This document shows positions 44,484-56,549 of a DNA stretch of 64,000 nt, one piece after another; the stretch's first letter is position 1, and each line of letters opens with the position of its first letter. Origin of the DNA: Phlebopus portentosus (lineage: Eukaryota > Basidiomycota > Agaricomycetes > Boletales > Boletinellaceae). Made by a program: the position numbers and the translations under genes. The DNA is taken from positions 186,001 to 250,000 of the forward strand of contig JAYXKI010000005.1 of assembly GCA_037892935.1 (NCBI GenBank), written 5' to 3'. The notes beneath the pieces are model-generated. The model searched no databases, was not told the DNA's origin, and saw only the letters and a list, made by a program, of their open reading frames with translations.

Positions 44484-46387
44484 TGTCGATGGAGATGTTG
44501 GAGTATGCGAGTTGGCTGCAGATGCGAAGATGTTATGTTTTTGTGCTGCGTTATTCAGCGCGAGTAAGACGGAGATGAGAGCGGTGGAGCTGGAGAGCAA
44601 GGGCAGGAGGAGAGTCAGTACGGGTGTCTGAGAACGTCGTGGTTGGCAGATTTTATAGCGCAGAGCAGATTGCCCCAGCGCGCAGAGTGAATACCGAATA
44701 AAAAGGAGAGAGAAGTAGGGAGAAAGCGGGAGAGGGATAAAATGTAACGGGGGTCAGAAGATCGGGAGGTATATAAAATACAGCCAGAGGCACGTAAACG
44801 AGGTCACTTTATAATGAATGACATAAGCTGACCAATGGGACCTCGTGCCGTTGATGACGATAAGGACAAGCCCAAAGAGGATTGGCTAATGATATAGATA
44901 GGTAATGGTGTTGTGGACTTACCCGCTGAGAGTAGTTGAGATGGTGGTGGAACGAGGAGAAGAAGTTTGAGGAGGATGAGCGATGGATGCTGCTCCTTAT
45001 ATGCGTTTGCATCCCATGATATCTCCCTCTTTTATACTCCCTGCTCTGTTCTCTGCCCAGCGAGATGGAGCACCGTTCTCGATGCCCTTCAACCCGGTCT
45101 CTCCCGACAGGTCCAGCAATAATCGCGGTCCGTATGATTTTCTCTAATCGATCGTTTATATTCCTTCTTCGTCGCCGTCGAAGAGGACGAGGGCGACTGT
45201 GCTCTGCAGCAGAGCTGCGAAAGAGGACGGAGGTAGTCTGCGCGACAGCATCCAGCCGACTTACATTCCTTGTGCAACCAGCTGTGAGCTCTTCGTGGTA
45301 GGTATCGTCATCATGACCCTATGCACTCCTCACTTTTGCAGACCCCTGACACCGACTTAGATAAGCAACTCCTCACAGCCTCTGGACCTTCGTCGCTGCA
45401 CAGCTTCAAGACACTCCTCTCGCGACATTTCGGATTCAGCTCAAACAACGGGGAGCCGCCGCCTACAACAGCCTTGCGCCTCCCATGGCGGCCCGACATG
45501 GATCATTTGCGCAGCACTCACTCTCACCCTTCTCATTCAGTTTTCACGACGGGATTTTTTTTACCGACGGCTTCACGGCATGATGCGCGGAGCTTCGTTC
45601 TCCTCTTTGGTCCGTCCACGGCGAGTACGGGCGAGAAACTGTACATGTATTATATGGTATGTGAGGTTTTCATTGCAAAAAGTGACAATTCGAAACGGAA
45701 ATTTCGTGCTGCTCTGAAAGTCTAGTCCATTCGTAAGGCGAATAAACCTCAACATACTTACACCTTGCAGGAGTCGTCCGTTCAAGAAGTTGCCTCTTTC
45801 GGAGAAAATATCTTCCTTTCCTGCAGATGTGAGTTTTTGTGGTTTCTCCGCTCTCCCGCATCCTCGGCTTCCCACGAAGACGGCAAAGGTAATGATCCGT
45901 CTATCGAATTGTTGCTATTTCTGTTACAAAATCGTCGATGGTACTATAGACGTTCTTAAAGCGGTCATGGGCATTCGGATCAGGTCCGTTGGTCAATTAC
46001 AAATAAATCAGTTTTGCTGATTGGGGCGTTGAGATACGTGGGTCGCTATTTATTGGCTACCAGATCTGTGATACGTACGCTCACGACGGCCACTAACCTT
46101 TTTTCTTCTTAGAAGCGCTTCTTAGCATCCATCTTCGTCCCGTAAACGCACGAACAACGGTTGCAACTGCTGCCGCTTGCATCAGATGCTTATCTATACG
46201 TGCAAGAAAGGTTGGTGAATATCGAGGTCGAATGAACTGGGAACCCTATTCATTCTTAACGAATATACATGGAAAAAAAGGTCATTTTCGCAAGGTCAAA
46301 TTAAACTTCACTTCTTGCCTGCAAGACGAACGATAAGTGACGACCAAAAACGAAACTCATTACCAGAATATTAGAGGGTTCTTTCAG
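44484..46387. other. Long intergenic region upstream of PEPCK
   Basis: PEPCK promoter side, up to the 3' end of the first secreted-family gene. An ATG-led 134-codon plus-strand frame (45321-45725) has no recognisable domain. Nothing else supported. Confidence 0.5.
44651..44657 (-). promoter_or_regulatory. TATA-like box of PEPCK
   Basis: TATAAAA on the minus strand, 168 nt before the ATG. Confidence 0.45.
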
Positions 46388-47426
46388 TCATCGTCATCCT
46401 CCTTCTCTACAATGGTAACTGTGAGCAGCTTCACAACTCCATCTATTGAGATGTCTATAGTCCAGGCATGTTAGAATCCTTTCTCGGTCTAGCAGAATGC
46501 TAGGCACTACTTAGATTAACTCACCATGGTTAATCCATTTAGTCCCTTCTTCCAGAAGACCCGTTAGGTCTTGGCTGGTCGCAGTATACTTGACGTCGTC
46601 GTACTCGGTCTCCCCACTCGTTGCCGTCGCCACAAGTTCGTCGCTGCAGCAAGCTCTCCAGTCAATGCTTGGCGAGTAGGACAAAATGATGCAGTAACTT
46701 ACCGACCAAGGTCGTAGCCATCGGCTGAAATTGTATGCTCCTCGCCTAGATCTTCTTCATGAGATACTCTGCAGAGGAGATCAGTTCATACCACCTGTGT
46801 GAGGAAAGAGCAGGTTTAACAGCGCTCACGCTAAGAACAGAGCACCTGTGTTCGCCTTCGTTCCATTCTGGCGGAAGAACCTGAAGTGATTCCCGCCGAC
46901 GAACGTCTCCAAGCACGTCCCGAAGTGCGCGCTGCTGTAGCTCTCTCGCAATACAGCGACCTGCTTCGCCCACCCGTTGCCATCCCCCAGGTCCGCTGAC
47001 ATGTATCCGCCGCCATGCAGCCCGAGACACTCATTGGAACTTGGAAGCGGCAATCAGAAACTAGTACGCAGGTTCTTTACATATCTCATTAAGGATTGAT
47101 GCTTACAATCCAAGCGATCGGGCCCAATTTAGAAATCCTTCATCCGTAAGTACCTCTGCGGAGCTCTTCCCCGATATGATGACCTTCACAAACCATGTAG
47201 CAATCTGCACAAGTGTAAGTAAAGTGTGAGATGCGCTTACATTCAGTGGTTCCCCATACCCATTGTTCGCGCTCATAAGCTGATAACCTCCTCCCCAAAC
47301 AGGTGGGAAGAAGTCTGCGTTGTCATGCGTTGCTGCTGTGGTGGCACCAACGAGCAACGTTAGGAGGGCAAAGGTGTAGAGGATAGATCCTAGAGTGTTA
47401 ATTCTGTGTCTAAGGGAATGATTCAT
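46388..47426 (-). CDS. Uncharacterised secreted protein family, copy F1
   Basis: ATG at 47426 gives MNHSLRHRINTLGSILYTFA and a hydrophobic signal peptide ending near GATTAA. The mature start is FFPPVWGGGYQLMSANNGYG. Conserved blocks in separate exons: VIISGKSSAEVLTDEGFLNW, NECLGLHGGGYMSADLGDGN, LGTCLETFVGGNHFRFFRQ, TGALFLA, HTISADGYDLGRDELVATAT, YDDVKYTATSQDLTGLLEEG and INHD..IDGVVKLLTVTIVE, TGA at 46388. Two conserved cysteines (ECLxxH, GTCLE) probably form a disulfide. About 210-220 residues. No family with known function comes to mind. Unlike F3-F5 it lacks the dibasic site before the mature block. Tandem partner of F2. Confidence 0.8.
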
Positions 47427-47975
47427 TGGTTCGCCTTTCTATTCAGATTGTTCTCAATCGGTAAGATTGTTGCGACAGAGAGAGACAGTTAATACGAGCT
47501 ACAATGCTTCATTGTCCGCTAAAAAGCTCCAACTAAAATACCAAGCGCTCATCAATGAGCTTTGCTCGCGAAGCATGAAAGAGGGAAAATAGAGCGCAAT
47601 ATTAGTATTACCAGACAGCTCGGAACCAGAGACCAAATTAGCCATATAAATTTGCGGGACGCTGAAGTCTGTAGGACGTGGATAGTTAATACTGTTGTCT
47701 GCAAAGTGATGAGCGCTGTTAGTTGCACTTCCTGTACTTATCGCAAGAGGGTGAAAGCAATATAGTTGGATCTGAGCGTACATAGTACTCTGCTGTACGC
47801 ATGCATGACTGTCATCGCGATTCGTGATAGTTCGAAAAGGTGTTTCGTGCCTCTTCGCTGAATCCTCGTCTATTCCAAAGGTGATGAACGATTCTCATTA
47901 TGGCACATAATTTCTTGACCAAAAGACGAACGGTAAATGAAAGCGAAAATCTCGAGCCAGAATATCAGAGTCTCT
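47427..47975. other. F1 upstream region
   Basis: Homologous to the DNA upstream of F2 (49,085-49,420): shared gagctacaatgct, tgagctttgctcgc and gcgcaatattagtatt-like strings in the same order. Presumed promoter, duplicated with the gene. Confidence 0.65.
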
Positions 47976-49084
47976 TCAATCATCTTTCTCTTTGATTGTA
48001 ATCGTGAGCAGCTCCACAACTCCGTCTATCGAGATGCCTGTATTCATACACGAACAGATGTTACGCGTTAGAATTCTTCTCCGCTTGTATGAGAAGCTGT
48101 GAACCAATAAGAGTAGCTCACCGTGGTTGATCCATTTCGTCCCTTCTTCCAGAAGGCCCGTTAGGTTTCGGCTTGTTGCTGTATACTTGACGTCGTCGTA
48201 TTCCGTCACCTCTCCAGTAGCTCTCGCAACAAGTTCATCGCTGCGGCAGATTCTCTGGTTATTGCTCGACGAGTCGAACGAATGAGGTAGTAACTCACCG
48301 CCCAAGGTCGTATCCATTGGGAGAAATGGTATGCTGCTCGCCTAGATCTTCTTCAAGGGATACTCTACCCAGCAGACCAGTCATTCATTTATATAGCAAC
48401 TTCACGAGAAGATAAAAACATTTGCTTTACTTACGCCAAGAACAGAGCACCCGTGTTTGCTTTTGTTCCATTTTGACGGAACATCCTATTTAGCAATAAC
48501 GTCAGTCATTATCGACCGCTGTGGCAAAGATCGGATGCTACCTGAAATGATTCCCACCGACGAAAGTCTCCAAGCACGTCCCAAGGTGCGCGCTAGTATA
48601 GTCCTGCCGGAACTCAGCGGTCTGGTTCACCCATCCGTGCCCATCGCCTAAGTCTGCTGACATGTATCCTCCGCTGTGAAGACCAAGACATTCATAAGAA
48701 CTTGAAAAAGTATGCCTCACTGATTCCATTATTACGGATGAGATTTATGCTTACAATCCAAGCGACCGAGCCCAGTTCAAGAGACCCTTATCCGTAAGTA
48801 CCTCAGGTGAACTCCTCCCCGATATGATAACCTGGATAAACCATTCAGCATTTTTGAAATAAATTCGCACACAGAATAGATGTACCTACATTTAAAGGTT
48901 CTCCGTATCCGTTGTGCGCGTTTATTAGCTGTAAACCTCCTCCCCAGACAGGAGGGAAGAATTCCAGATCCTTATAGGTCGTGCCAGTTGCTGGCGTAGC
49001 ACCAGCTAAGGATGCAAAAAGGACCAAAGAGAGGATAGTCCCAATAATGTTAATTCTGCATCCGAGAAGACGATTCAGGGACAT
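47976..49084 (-). CDS. Uncharacterised secreted protein family, copy F2
   Basis: ATG at 49084 (MSLNRLLGCRINIIGTILSL) with a signal peptide ending near LAGATPATG, then FFPPVWGGGLQLINAHNGYG. Blocks: VIISGRSSPEVLTDKGLLNW, YECLGLHSGGYMSADLGDGH, LGTCLETFVGGNHFR, a short exon with FRQNGTKANTGALFLA, HTISPNGYDLGR-type sequence, DELVARATGEVTEYDDVKYT and GISIDGVVELLTITIKEKDD with TGA at 47976. It has one more intron between HFR and FRQNG than visible coding demands, as in the other copies. Most similar to F1; the pair arose by tandem duplication. Secreted, function unknown. Confidence 0.8.
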
Positions 49085-49918
49085 TTTCCCGTTTCCAAGA
49101 GTTCTCAATTGGACGGACTGTTGCCACAGAGAGACGCAATTGCGAGCTACAATGCTCTCTTGGCTACGCCAAGCCGAGCATTGAAATACCAAGCCCTCAA
49201 CATTGAGCTTTGCTCGCAAACCAACAGAGAGGGAAGATGAAGCGCATTGTTAGTATTGTTATGAAGCTCGGGATTATTAGGCTACCCATAAGCAATCTCA
49301 GAAACCTGCATAAGGCTGAAGCTCAAGCACGTAGGACGTTCATTGTTTGCAAAGTTATGAGTGTTGCTAGTCGCCTTTTGTGTACTTATTGCAAGGGCAC
49401 GAACGCAAAATGGTTGGGTAGGTTTCGCAAAGTACATGTCCTAAGCGCCTGGACAGTCACTTCTTTCAGTCAAGATCTTGACGTTGTTACAGTACTGAAA
49501 CAGTTGGTAACTATCAGTCAGAAAAATACGGATCCAACTAAGGTTCAAGACCATCAGTCACCATAGAAAGAGCATTCACCCTACTGTAAGTGCCTCCTAA
49601 GACCTTTAGTTGGTTTCGACGTTTGTCCGCATAGCCAGAAAACGAGGTGATGGCTCGCTCAGATCCGTGATTGTTTATGAGAATGCAACTTTGCTCAAGT
49701 TTTGCTCTTGGAAGGGAATCCTAACGTTGCTGTAACCAGCTCTGACATCGCATACATTTCGCAGAGTTGAGAATGCAGAAGGCGTCATGATGGATACCAG
49801 TACAATAGACCCTCTTCGCTTTATTCAGTCGCCAGCAACAATAGCCAATACAAGTTCGAGGATCAACTAGAGTCCAGCAAGCCATTGAGCACATAGCGCC
49901 GTATTCATCTCAAGAAGA
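49085..49918. other. Intergenic between F2 and F3
   Basis: The F2-proximal half is the duplicated promoter region (partner of 47,427-47,800). The rest holds nothing recognisable. Confidence 0.55.
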
Positions 49919-50943
49919 TCAGATGATGGTCACGGTCAAAAGCTTCACAACACCATCCTGAGCAATTCCTACGAAAAATGCTTTATCGATCAATAAACAT
50001 ACCGATGGCGTCCAGACAGGACAGCATCGCACCATGATTGACACCTGAACTACCAGGAGGAATAAGGCCAGTGACGTCTTCCGACGCAGTCGAATACTTC
50101 ACACCCCCAAATTCTGTCTGCTTTTTGGTGGCGGAAGCGACAAGTGCGTCTCTGAAGGAAACTTGAAAAGGGGTGAAGTATTGGATGGTAATCGTGAAGC
50201 TCACCGGCCACCGTCGTATCCGTCTGGCGATATCGTATGCTGCTTAGAGACATCTTCTTCCGAGGACACGCTCCAGGAACGTCAGTCTTATGGAATACTC
50301 AGTTATATGAACTCACGCGAGGAACAATGCACCACTATTTGCATTCGGTCCGTTCTGTCTGAACATCCTAGAACAACGACCGTCAATAAAAGCGCGGCAT
50401 TATTTAAAATGAAGCTTACCTTAAATGGTTCCCTCCAGCCAGACTTTCGAAGCACGTCCCGAAAATTGTATCTCCGAAGTCAGCGCGAAGCTCGATGGTC
50501 TGTTTCACTGGCCCATTTCCATCCCCTAGATTTGCACTCTGCGGATCACCGAGATGCATGCCAAAACACTCCTTGGAGCTTTTCCAAGAGGCTGAATAAA
50601 GCGCAATAGACCACGAAAAGCGCTACTCACAAACCGAGTGATCGAGCATAGTTGAGAAATCCGTCATCCGTAAGAACGGGAGGTGAGCTTATGCCGGAAA
50701 TGATGACCTGGAGATAATAATATCGATGCATTATCAGCTTAATATGAGAATATAAAGTGGGTATATACTCACGTTCAAAGGTTCTCCGGAACCATACCCT
50801 GCATCGTCGAGCATCGATCCGCCACCTGGAGAAGGATCATAGTATGCCACCGCGCGTTTCTCAACAGGGCTGACAAGAGCACACGCGAAAGAGACAAGGA
50901 GCGTGAGACCTGTAAGGTAACGAGCGAAGCTTATGGCGACCAT
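49919..50943 (-). CDS. Uncharacterised secreted protein family, copy F3
   Basis: ATG at 50943: MVAISFARYLTGLTLLVSFA, signal peptide, then VEKR followed by AVAYYDPSPGGGSMLDDAG. The KR before AVAY is a good Kex2-type maturation site. Further blocks: GSGEPLN/VIISGISSPPVLTDDGFLNY, KECFGMHLGDPQSANLGDGN, FGTCFESLAGGNHLR-like, SGALFLA, HTISPDGYDGGR-like, DALVASATKKQTEFGGVKYS, EDVTGLIPPGSSGVNHG and GIAQDGVVKLLTVTII with TGA at 49919-49921. Intron positions agree with F4/F5. It belongs to the AVAYxDP subgroup although it lies beside F1/F2. Confidence 0.8.
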
Positions 50944-52032
50944 CTTCTTTCCGAACCCAAAGCGGGCTTAGACGTCAAATGCGCCGGTAGTCAGAGCAAT
51001 CAGCTGCACTATCGAAGTGCAGCGAAACCAGTGGCAGTAGGTGAGAAGTTCATCTCTTAATCCCTCATTTGATTTGTGACCGTCCAAATTAGAATGGTGA
51101 TGACATGCCCATAACTTACTGTAAAGACTAGTACTGCGGGAATTTCATGATCATAACGGTCGCAGAGTCGAATACCAGAAAGACAGAAAGAATATAGAAA
51201 ACAGGTGGGACGCGGACAAACAGAGAGTACGCGGAGATAACCGAATCGGAGTCCAGAAACTGGAAAAAGCCTTCGCATAAGAAAACCTAGTCTCTTCCCA
51301 TGACATGACCCCCGACTAGACCATTTGTTTAGCAACCATCAAGGCAATATTCTCAATCCAAAAACTCAAAACATTTCTAGAAAAGTTCCGGAGAATCTTC
51401 AAGGAAAGAAATAGTCCAGTACTCCTACCATGGCTCCGGTCCTGGAAACTGCGGTAAAATGAAATGACATCTTTCTCATCATATGCTTTTCGGTAAAAAC
51501 GTGCTATTTTTGCAATATATTGCTCGCCTGTGCAGCGTTACACCACATAGGAGCACCTCTGTGCGGTTCTGTCGGATGTCAGGGCGGAAATGTCGCATCT
51601 TGGCCGGTAACGTGTTACTAGTCCATCCATGCCCGTTGCTTACTATCATCGTTTCCATTCCCAGTTTAGTCAGGAACTGCTTGAGATGCTCCACATAAGG
51701 CCGTGAATGATTGCTTTAAAGTATGGCACATGCAGAACTTCTGGTCCATACCTCTGGTAGATACTCTTCAACGGGATGCAAAATCCCGATCATGTTCGCA
51801 GAAGCACCAGAGGATCTCCGAACAAGCCATCTGTCCGTCATTCAGAATGGTAGCTCGAAATTGACCTTGTGAAAGTTCGCGATGCACTCGGCTATCAGGG
51901 ACACATACAGGCTTGTCGCTTCCCGTAATCTCCACAAGCCCGTGTCCGTTGCCTTCGGCCCCCTGTGGACTGGTATAAAACGGAAAGGTGTCCCATTTGA
52001 GGAAAAAATAACTCTTGAACTGCTCCTCAACG
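50944..52032. other. Divergent intergenic region, F3 / hydrolase
   Basis: No gene recognised. A TATAAA lies at 51974-51979, about 55 nt before the hydrolase ATG. Confidence 0.5.
51974..51979 (+). promoter_or_regulatory. TATA-like box of the 52033 hydrolase
   Basis: TATAAA 54 nt before the last base preceding the ATG. Position fits a core promoter only if the leader is very short. Confidence 0.35.
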
Positions 52033-53112
52033 ATGTCCGAATATTCAGCGAACTCGAAAATACTTATCTCTTCTGATGGAACGAGGATATATGCGGACGC
52101 ATCTGGAAACCCGGAGAAGCCAGGCATCGTCTTCATCCATGGCCAAGGTCTAAGCGGTGCCGTTTTTGATGTTATCTTCTCCGACAAGCGATTCACGAAG
52201 GAGTTTTATCTTGTATGTCTGCTGTGGGCCTTGAATTAGATGACATGCTAATTGCAGATGAAGGTCCGGTATGACATGCGAGGCCATGGTCGCAGCGGCA
52301 AGCCTGATACCAGCGAAGCCTACGAGTCGAAACCCTACGCGGATGATTTCGCGGCTGTGATGAAGGCCTTCAACCTGCGCAAGCCGGTCGTTGTCGGGTG
52401 GTGAGTTAAGGAGTCTCGAGTCAAAGGTCGGAGTACACATACTGACTTTGAGGCATCTTTCGTAGGAGTCTTGGTAGTAAGTCATCTTGAAGGATAGGAA
52501 GTCGAATAGTTTCTGATGCTGTACACACATGATCAAGGCACCGTCTGCGCCGACATAGCCGCGCACCTTCCCGACACGACGTTAGCGGGAATAGTCTATC
52601 TCGCAGGCGTGCCCTATGTCGGGGACATCGTACCCAAAATCTGCTCACCAGAGATCATAGGCATGCGCCCCAAACTCTTCGACGAAACCTCCGTAACGAC
52701 TTTCGTCACAACGATCAAAGAAAACATTGATTCTCTGTTCCTTGACACAACAAAAATCCCCTGGGACCTCAAGTGCTTCTGGATTGGCATGGCCGCAAGC
52801 CAACGCCCCACGCACCGAAAGCTTTCTTTAAGCCGTTCACAAGACCCGACTCGCCTCTTTGAGCTTGCTGCTCAAGGACTTCCGTTACTTATTCTCGGCG
52901 GCAAGTACGACAGGCAGGTCAATCAGGAGAACCTTATCGAGGAACTACGTCCGCGCTTCAAGGATATGGAAATGTGCATAATTGAAAAGGGAGGAAGCCA
53001 TGCAGTGTTCTATGAGAACCCCGGAGAAGTGATGGAGAGGATCATAGTCTTCGCCCGGAGAGTCAAAGCGGAGGTCGGTCACTTTTATTCTTTCTCACAG
53101 AAGTCCGACTAA
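52033..53112 (+). CDS. Alpha/beta hydrolase (AB hydrolase-1 fold) with an 11-nt microexon
   Basis: Exons 52033-52212, 52258-52400, 52466-52476 and 52538-53112 sum to 909 nt (302 residues, intact). N-terminus MSEYSANSKILISSDGTRIY, oxyanion-side motif HGQGLSG, YDMRGHGRSGKP, nucleophile elbow GWSLGS, LAGVPYVG, LILGGKYDRQV (acid) and GGSHAVFYENP (His). The elbow is assembled across three exons: the 11-nt exon supplies the codons for Ser-Leu-Gly. Related enzymes include fungal esterases, epoxide hydrolases and haloperoxidase-like proteins; the substrate is unknown. No signal peptide, so probably cytosolic. Convergent with PP2C. Confidence 0.88.
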
Positions 53113-53426
53113 GCCTTTCCCTGTACCTACATAAGTGATATCTCCACCGAACTTGCTGAGAAGCTATGTTGAGCAAGTGCAAACTGGCAGCTTGATGATC
53201 GATTCACAGATTTCCCTGAGTTGCAATCAGGCCCACGTGAAAACAATATAGTCGTAATAATTCAGCTGAACTATATCAATGTACCTAGAAATACAAACTG
53301 CGGGTTCCTTGAGGATATCAATCATCATCCCGAGATATGAGCTGTCAAAGCATATGCTGGGAGAAAGCTAGAGAAATATGGCAGAAACAGCTGGATGTAA
53401 AGTCCATCCTGCGCAACAATAATTTT
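53113..53426. other. Convergent 3' intergenic region
   Basis: Between the hydrolase and PP2C 3' ends; no feature recognised. Confidence 0.55.
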
Positions 53427-54793
53427 CTAGGGCATCACGGGGACACTGTTCGACAAGAAGCGCACGACGATGGCGGTGATATTATCGGTTGAATCTTGTA
53501 AAGCATGTTCGACGAGCTTCTGGCTTGCCGCCTTGGGATCCTGGATATTTCGAACCATATCGACTGCTTCTTGGTCAGACGCGACGTCCCAAAGCTATAG
53601 AAGACAGAGCTTATTCAGTGAAAGAAAATTTCTTAAGTGCATAGACGTACACCATCGCAAGCAATGATGAGGAATTCATCATCATCACCTAATTCCGTCT
53701 CCGTGGTGTATGGCGCACCGACCACAAAGTCCTTCATCGACGAGTCACCAAGCGACCGCGTCACAGCGAGCACACCGTTGACACGACCACTCATGACGAA
53801 TCCGCCAGAATCCATAATACGTTTCGCCTCTTGCTTATCGCTACCTTTGTGGTCATACGTTAGCCGAACGGCTCGCCCACTGCGACACAGTACCGCACGC
53901 GCGTCACCTACGTTCGCTGTATATAGTACACGTCGCAGCGAGGCGTCAGCCGGAGGTGTGATCGCCCATTTACTGTTCTCCCTAGGCACGGACTTCGCGT
54001 CATTTGGCTTCTCATCTGTATCCTTCCCATCCACGGAGTTTCCCGCCAATGACTTGATCGCAGACACGACTTGACTGCCCTTGCCACGAATCCCGCTCTT
54101 TTTCTTCCGTTCCTCATTCGGACCATCCGGCACGGGAGACGAGCCTGCGCTTTCGGCCTGTTGTGAAGGCTCGGGTGTTGGGTATGGCACCGACGCCTGC
54201 CCAGAAGAAGCAGTTATTGTGTGATCACGATCATGTAGTGCGGACATCTCGATGTCAATCCCTTCCAAGAAGGACTGTTTCCCATTTGAGTCCTCTATTC
54301 GGAGAAATGCCGTGACTGCCGTACATCCGGAGTGCATCTTGTCATTTTCTGCAGCGATTGCAGAGAGGTTAGAATCAACGGTGTGAAATGTATAGTTTAA
54401 AACGTCCGGAATGAGTAGATCAGGATGCTCCTGTAATTGAGAGAGCAACTTTTCATGGAAGTGTTGTCCACACCATTCCGCAGCGTACTTGCCCGCATGG
54501 CCATCAAAAACAGCAAAATAGCCTTGACCACGAATGCGTGCAAAATCCACGACAAAGGAATACGCATCCTCCATCGTTCTCCGCTGGCCCTTGTCGTCAT
54601 GCACGCCGACTTGGAACGCTTGATTCCCGGGCAGATGTTGGTTTAGCATCTGTAACACATTGTCATAAATATGCCTAAAATGAAGCTGATACAGAAAATT
54701 TCGACATACACCATGAGTATCGGGCCCAACCGCAGTTGTGATTGATTTCGATCGTGCATTGGGTGAGTCAGAGAATTTAGGTCTAATTTCCAT
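53427..54793 (-). CDS. PP2C-type serine/threonine phosphatase
   Basis: Two exons, 54793-53651 and 53594-53427, 1,311 nt, 436 residues. PP2C motifs in order: RRTMEDAYSFV, YFAVFDGHAGKYAAEW, SGCTAVTAFLRIED, then a low-complexity Ser/Pro/Lys-rich insert of about 100 residues, LYTANVGDARAVLCRSGRA, DHKGSDKQEAKRI, GRVNGVLAVTRSLGD, IACDG/LWDVASDQEAV and STDNITAIVVRFL. The metal-binding aspartates in EDA, DGHAG, CDG and DN are all present. Closest in layout to Ptc1/Ptc-type phosphatases that dampen MAP-kinase stress signalling, but the insert is unusual. The ATG at 54793 is the first in frame near the conserved region; more N-terminal sequence is possible. Divergent from the FIT gene. Confidence 0.93.
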
Positions 54794-55627
54794 TGGCCGT
54801 GACGCCTGGATTGTTGAGGTATCCTTGGACTCTTCTCTAAGCAATAAAAGTCAGAAAGAGCGTCTAAACAGATGCACGATTCAAAGGCCATATGATTCGC
54901 GCCTGTTGATAATTCTCAAGACATCACGCCAAGACGCGACGACACAGCCACTATACTTGAGTATTCCCTGCCCATGACACATAGATTGCCGCCTGCACAT
55001 CTGTCAAGGACGCTATGTGTTTGATGGAGCCGCCGGAGGCATTTGGCGTGATGGCGCACTGCAACCTGATCATCCAGTTTTTCATCCCACCAGCCGTGCT
55101 CATCATAGCAGAACCTCCCGCCACACACCATGCCCACTTCGCTCCTATACGAGGCTAGCTCAAAACATTGGCGAAGATACTCACTGTGTTTGGGTTTGGT
55201 TCATCCTCAGGGGCTGTATAAACGCGTTTCGCGCGTGATTGTTCTCCGCCAAAGTTTCGTGCTTTACTTCTGATCAAATAATCGATGCTCTCGAATGGCT
55301 TCTACGTGAGTATTTCGATATTCAAAGGATTGAATTATACGATGAGTAGCGAGAAGATGGTGGTAGCTGAGAGAGAGTGACGCGTTGGGACTGGAGACGA
55401 AGCGGAGTGTCGCCACGAAAAGGCAAATTCTGGAGTGCCGATTACGTACGTATTTCCAAACCAGTCGACTCACAACGCGTCATAGTCACGTCACGCGCCT
55501 TTCTGTGACGCACTATGTGGAGTCACGGTCAGAGAATGTGGAGGAATGTTGTGGACACGACTTTCACGTCAACGACAACCACGACGTTCACAAAGCACAG
55601 GCGCGCTCAGAGGCGAAGGTTGCGAGC
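54794..55627. other. Divergent promoter region PP2C / FIT
   Basis: Overlapping open frames exist at 54,916-55,200 on the minus strand, one with an amino-acid composition that looks coding, but I recognise no domain and no start is convincing. It may be 5' untranslated sequence. Confidence 0.45.
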
Positions 55628-56549
55628 ATGCCTGACATACGAAGAATAACGTTCGTCGCGCTCAGCAGTGCGATACTGTTTGGAACAATCTACTCGGTTG
55701 CAACGCACAGCTACCTCGATACATCCGACCCGCTTGTTGCCCTTGGCCACGTCAAGCACCCATTGCATGACGTGTCATACTTTGCACGCAAGACGAACAT
55801 TCTGAATACCGTTTTCATCAAGCGCGCTTGGGGCTGGACAACAGGAGCGTTCTTGGCATTATGGCTCACGTACCCGTCTACAGCCAACGATTCCGGATCT
55901 CGCAGACGTGTCATGACTGGTCGAGAGATGCTAAAGAAGTGGCTTGCAGCAACCGCTGTATGGATGGTTTTCGCTGCATGGTTCTTTGGACCTGCTTTAC
56001 TAGAACGACTAACATCGTTTTCCGGAGGCGAATGCGTCGTGCTACTGCCGTCCGGGAAGGTACATCCTGTTCCGTTAGAATACTGCTATTCTCGGACCGT
56101 TTTATCTCCTGCGTCGCATCCCGAGCTCTTCTTCATTCCGCCACTTGTACTTGATGAAGAGATTATAGGGGATTGGGAGTCCAGACCACGGCTGATGAGA
56201 GGACACGACGTATCTGGACATATCTTCCTCTTGACGATGAGCGTTCTCTTCTTGGCTGACATGATACGTCCATCTCTTTCTTTACCGTCTGCTTTGCGAT
56301 CAACCGCGCACAACTGTGCTATAACTGCAACGGCAATTCTGATGGCGATATGGGTGTTCGCGATATGGATGACCAGTGTCTATTTCCATACTCCGTTTGA
56401 GAAATTGACTGGTTATAGTGAGCTTCTCTGATATTCTCATTTATCACATGTTTTTTATGACAATATCCTCAGTACTTGGTTTGGCCGGTTTCTTGTTCAC
56501 GCAGCTTCCCTTCTTCCAGGAACGAATACCAGAAGTTCACGAAAACTAA
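55628..56549 (+). CDS. FIT-family (FIT2/Scs3-like) ER acyl-CoA diphosphatase
   Basis: Exons 55628-56417 and 56473-56549, 867 nt, 288 residues. Multi-pass membrane protein: MPDIRRITFVALSSAILFGT, WGWTTGAFLALWLTY, WLAATAVWMVFAAWFFGPAL, then SGHIFLLTMSVLFLADMI and TSVYFHTPFEKLTGY. The two histidines in SGHxFLL and YFHTxxEKxxG are the catalytic pair of FIT proteins, ER enzymes that hydrolyse acyl-CoA diphosphate bonds and support lipid-droplet formation; the yeast homologue Scs3 affects inositol phospholipid synthesis. The second exon restores a short C-terminal helix (LAGFLFTQLPFFQERIPE). The start is the first ATG before the conserved helix; an open frame runs further up without a family match. 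Confidence 0.92.

Noticed and set aside
54916..55200. Small minus-strand frame with coding-like composition
   Set aside because: No convincing start and no domain; probably leader or promoter DNA of PP2C.
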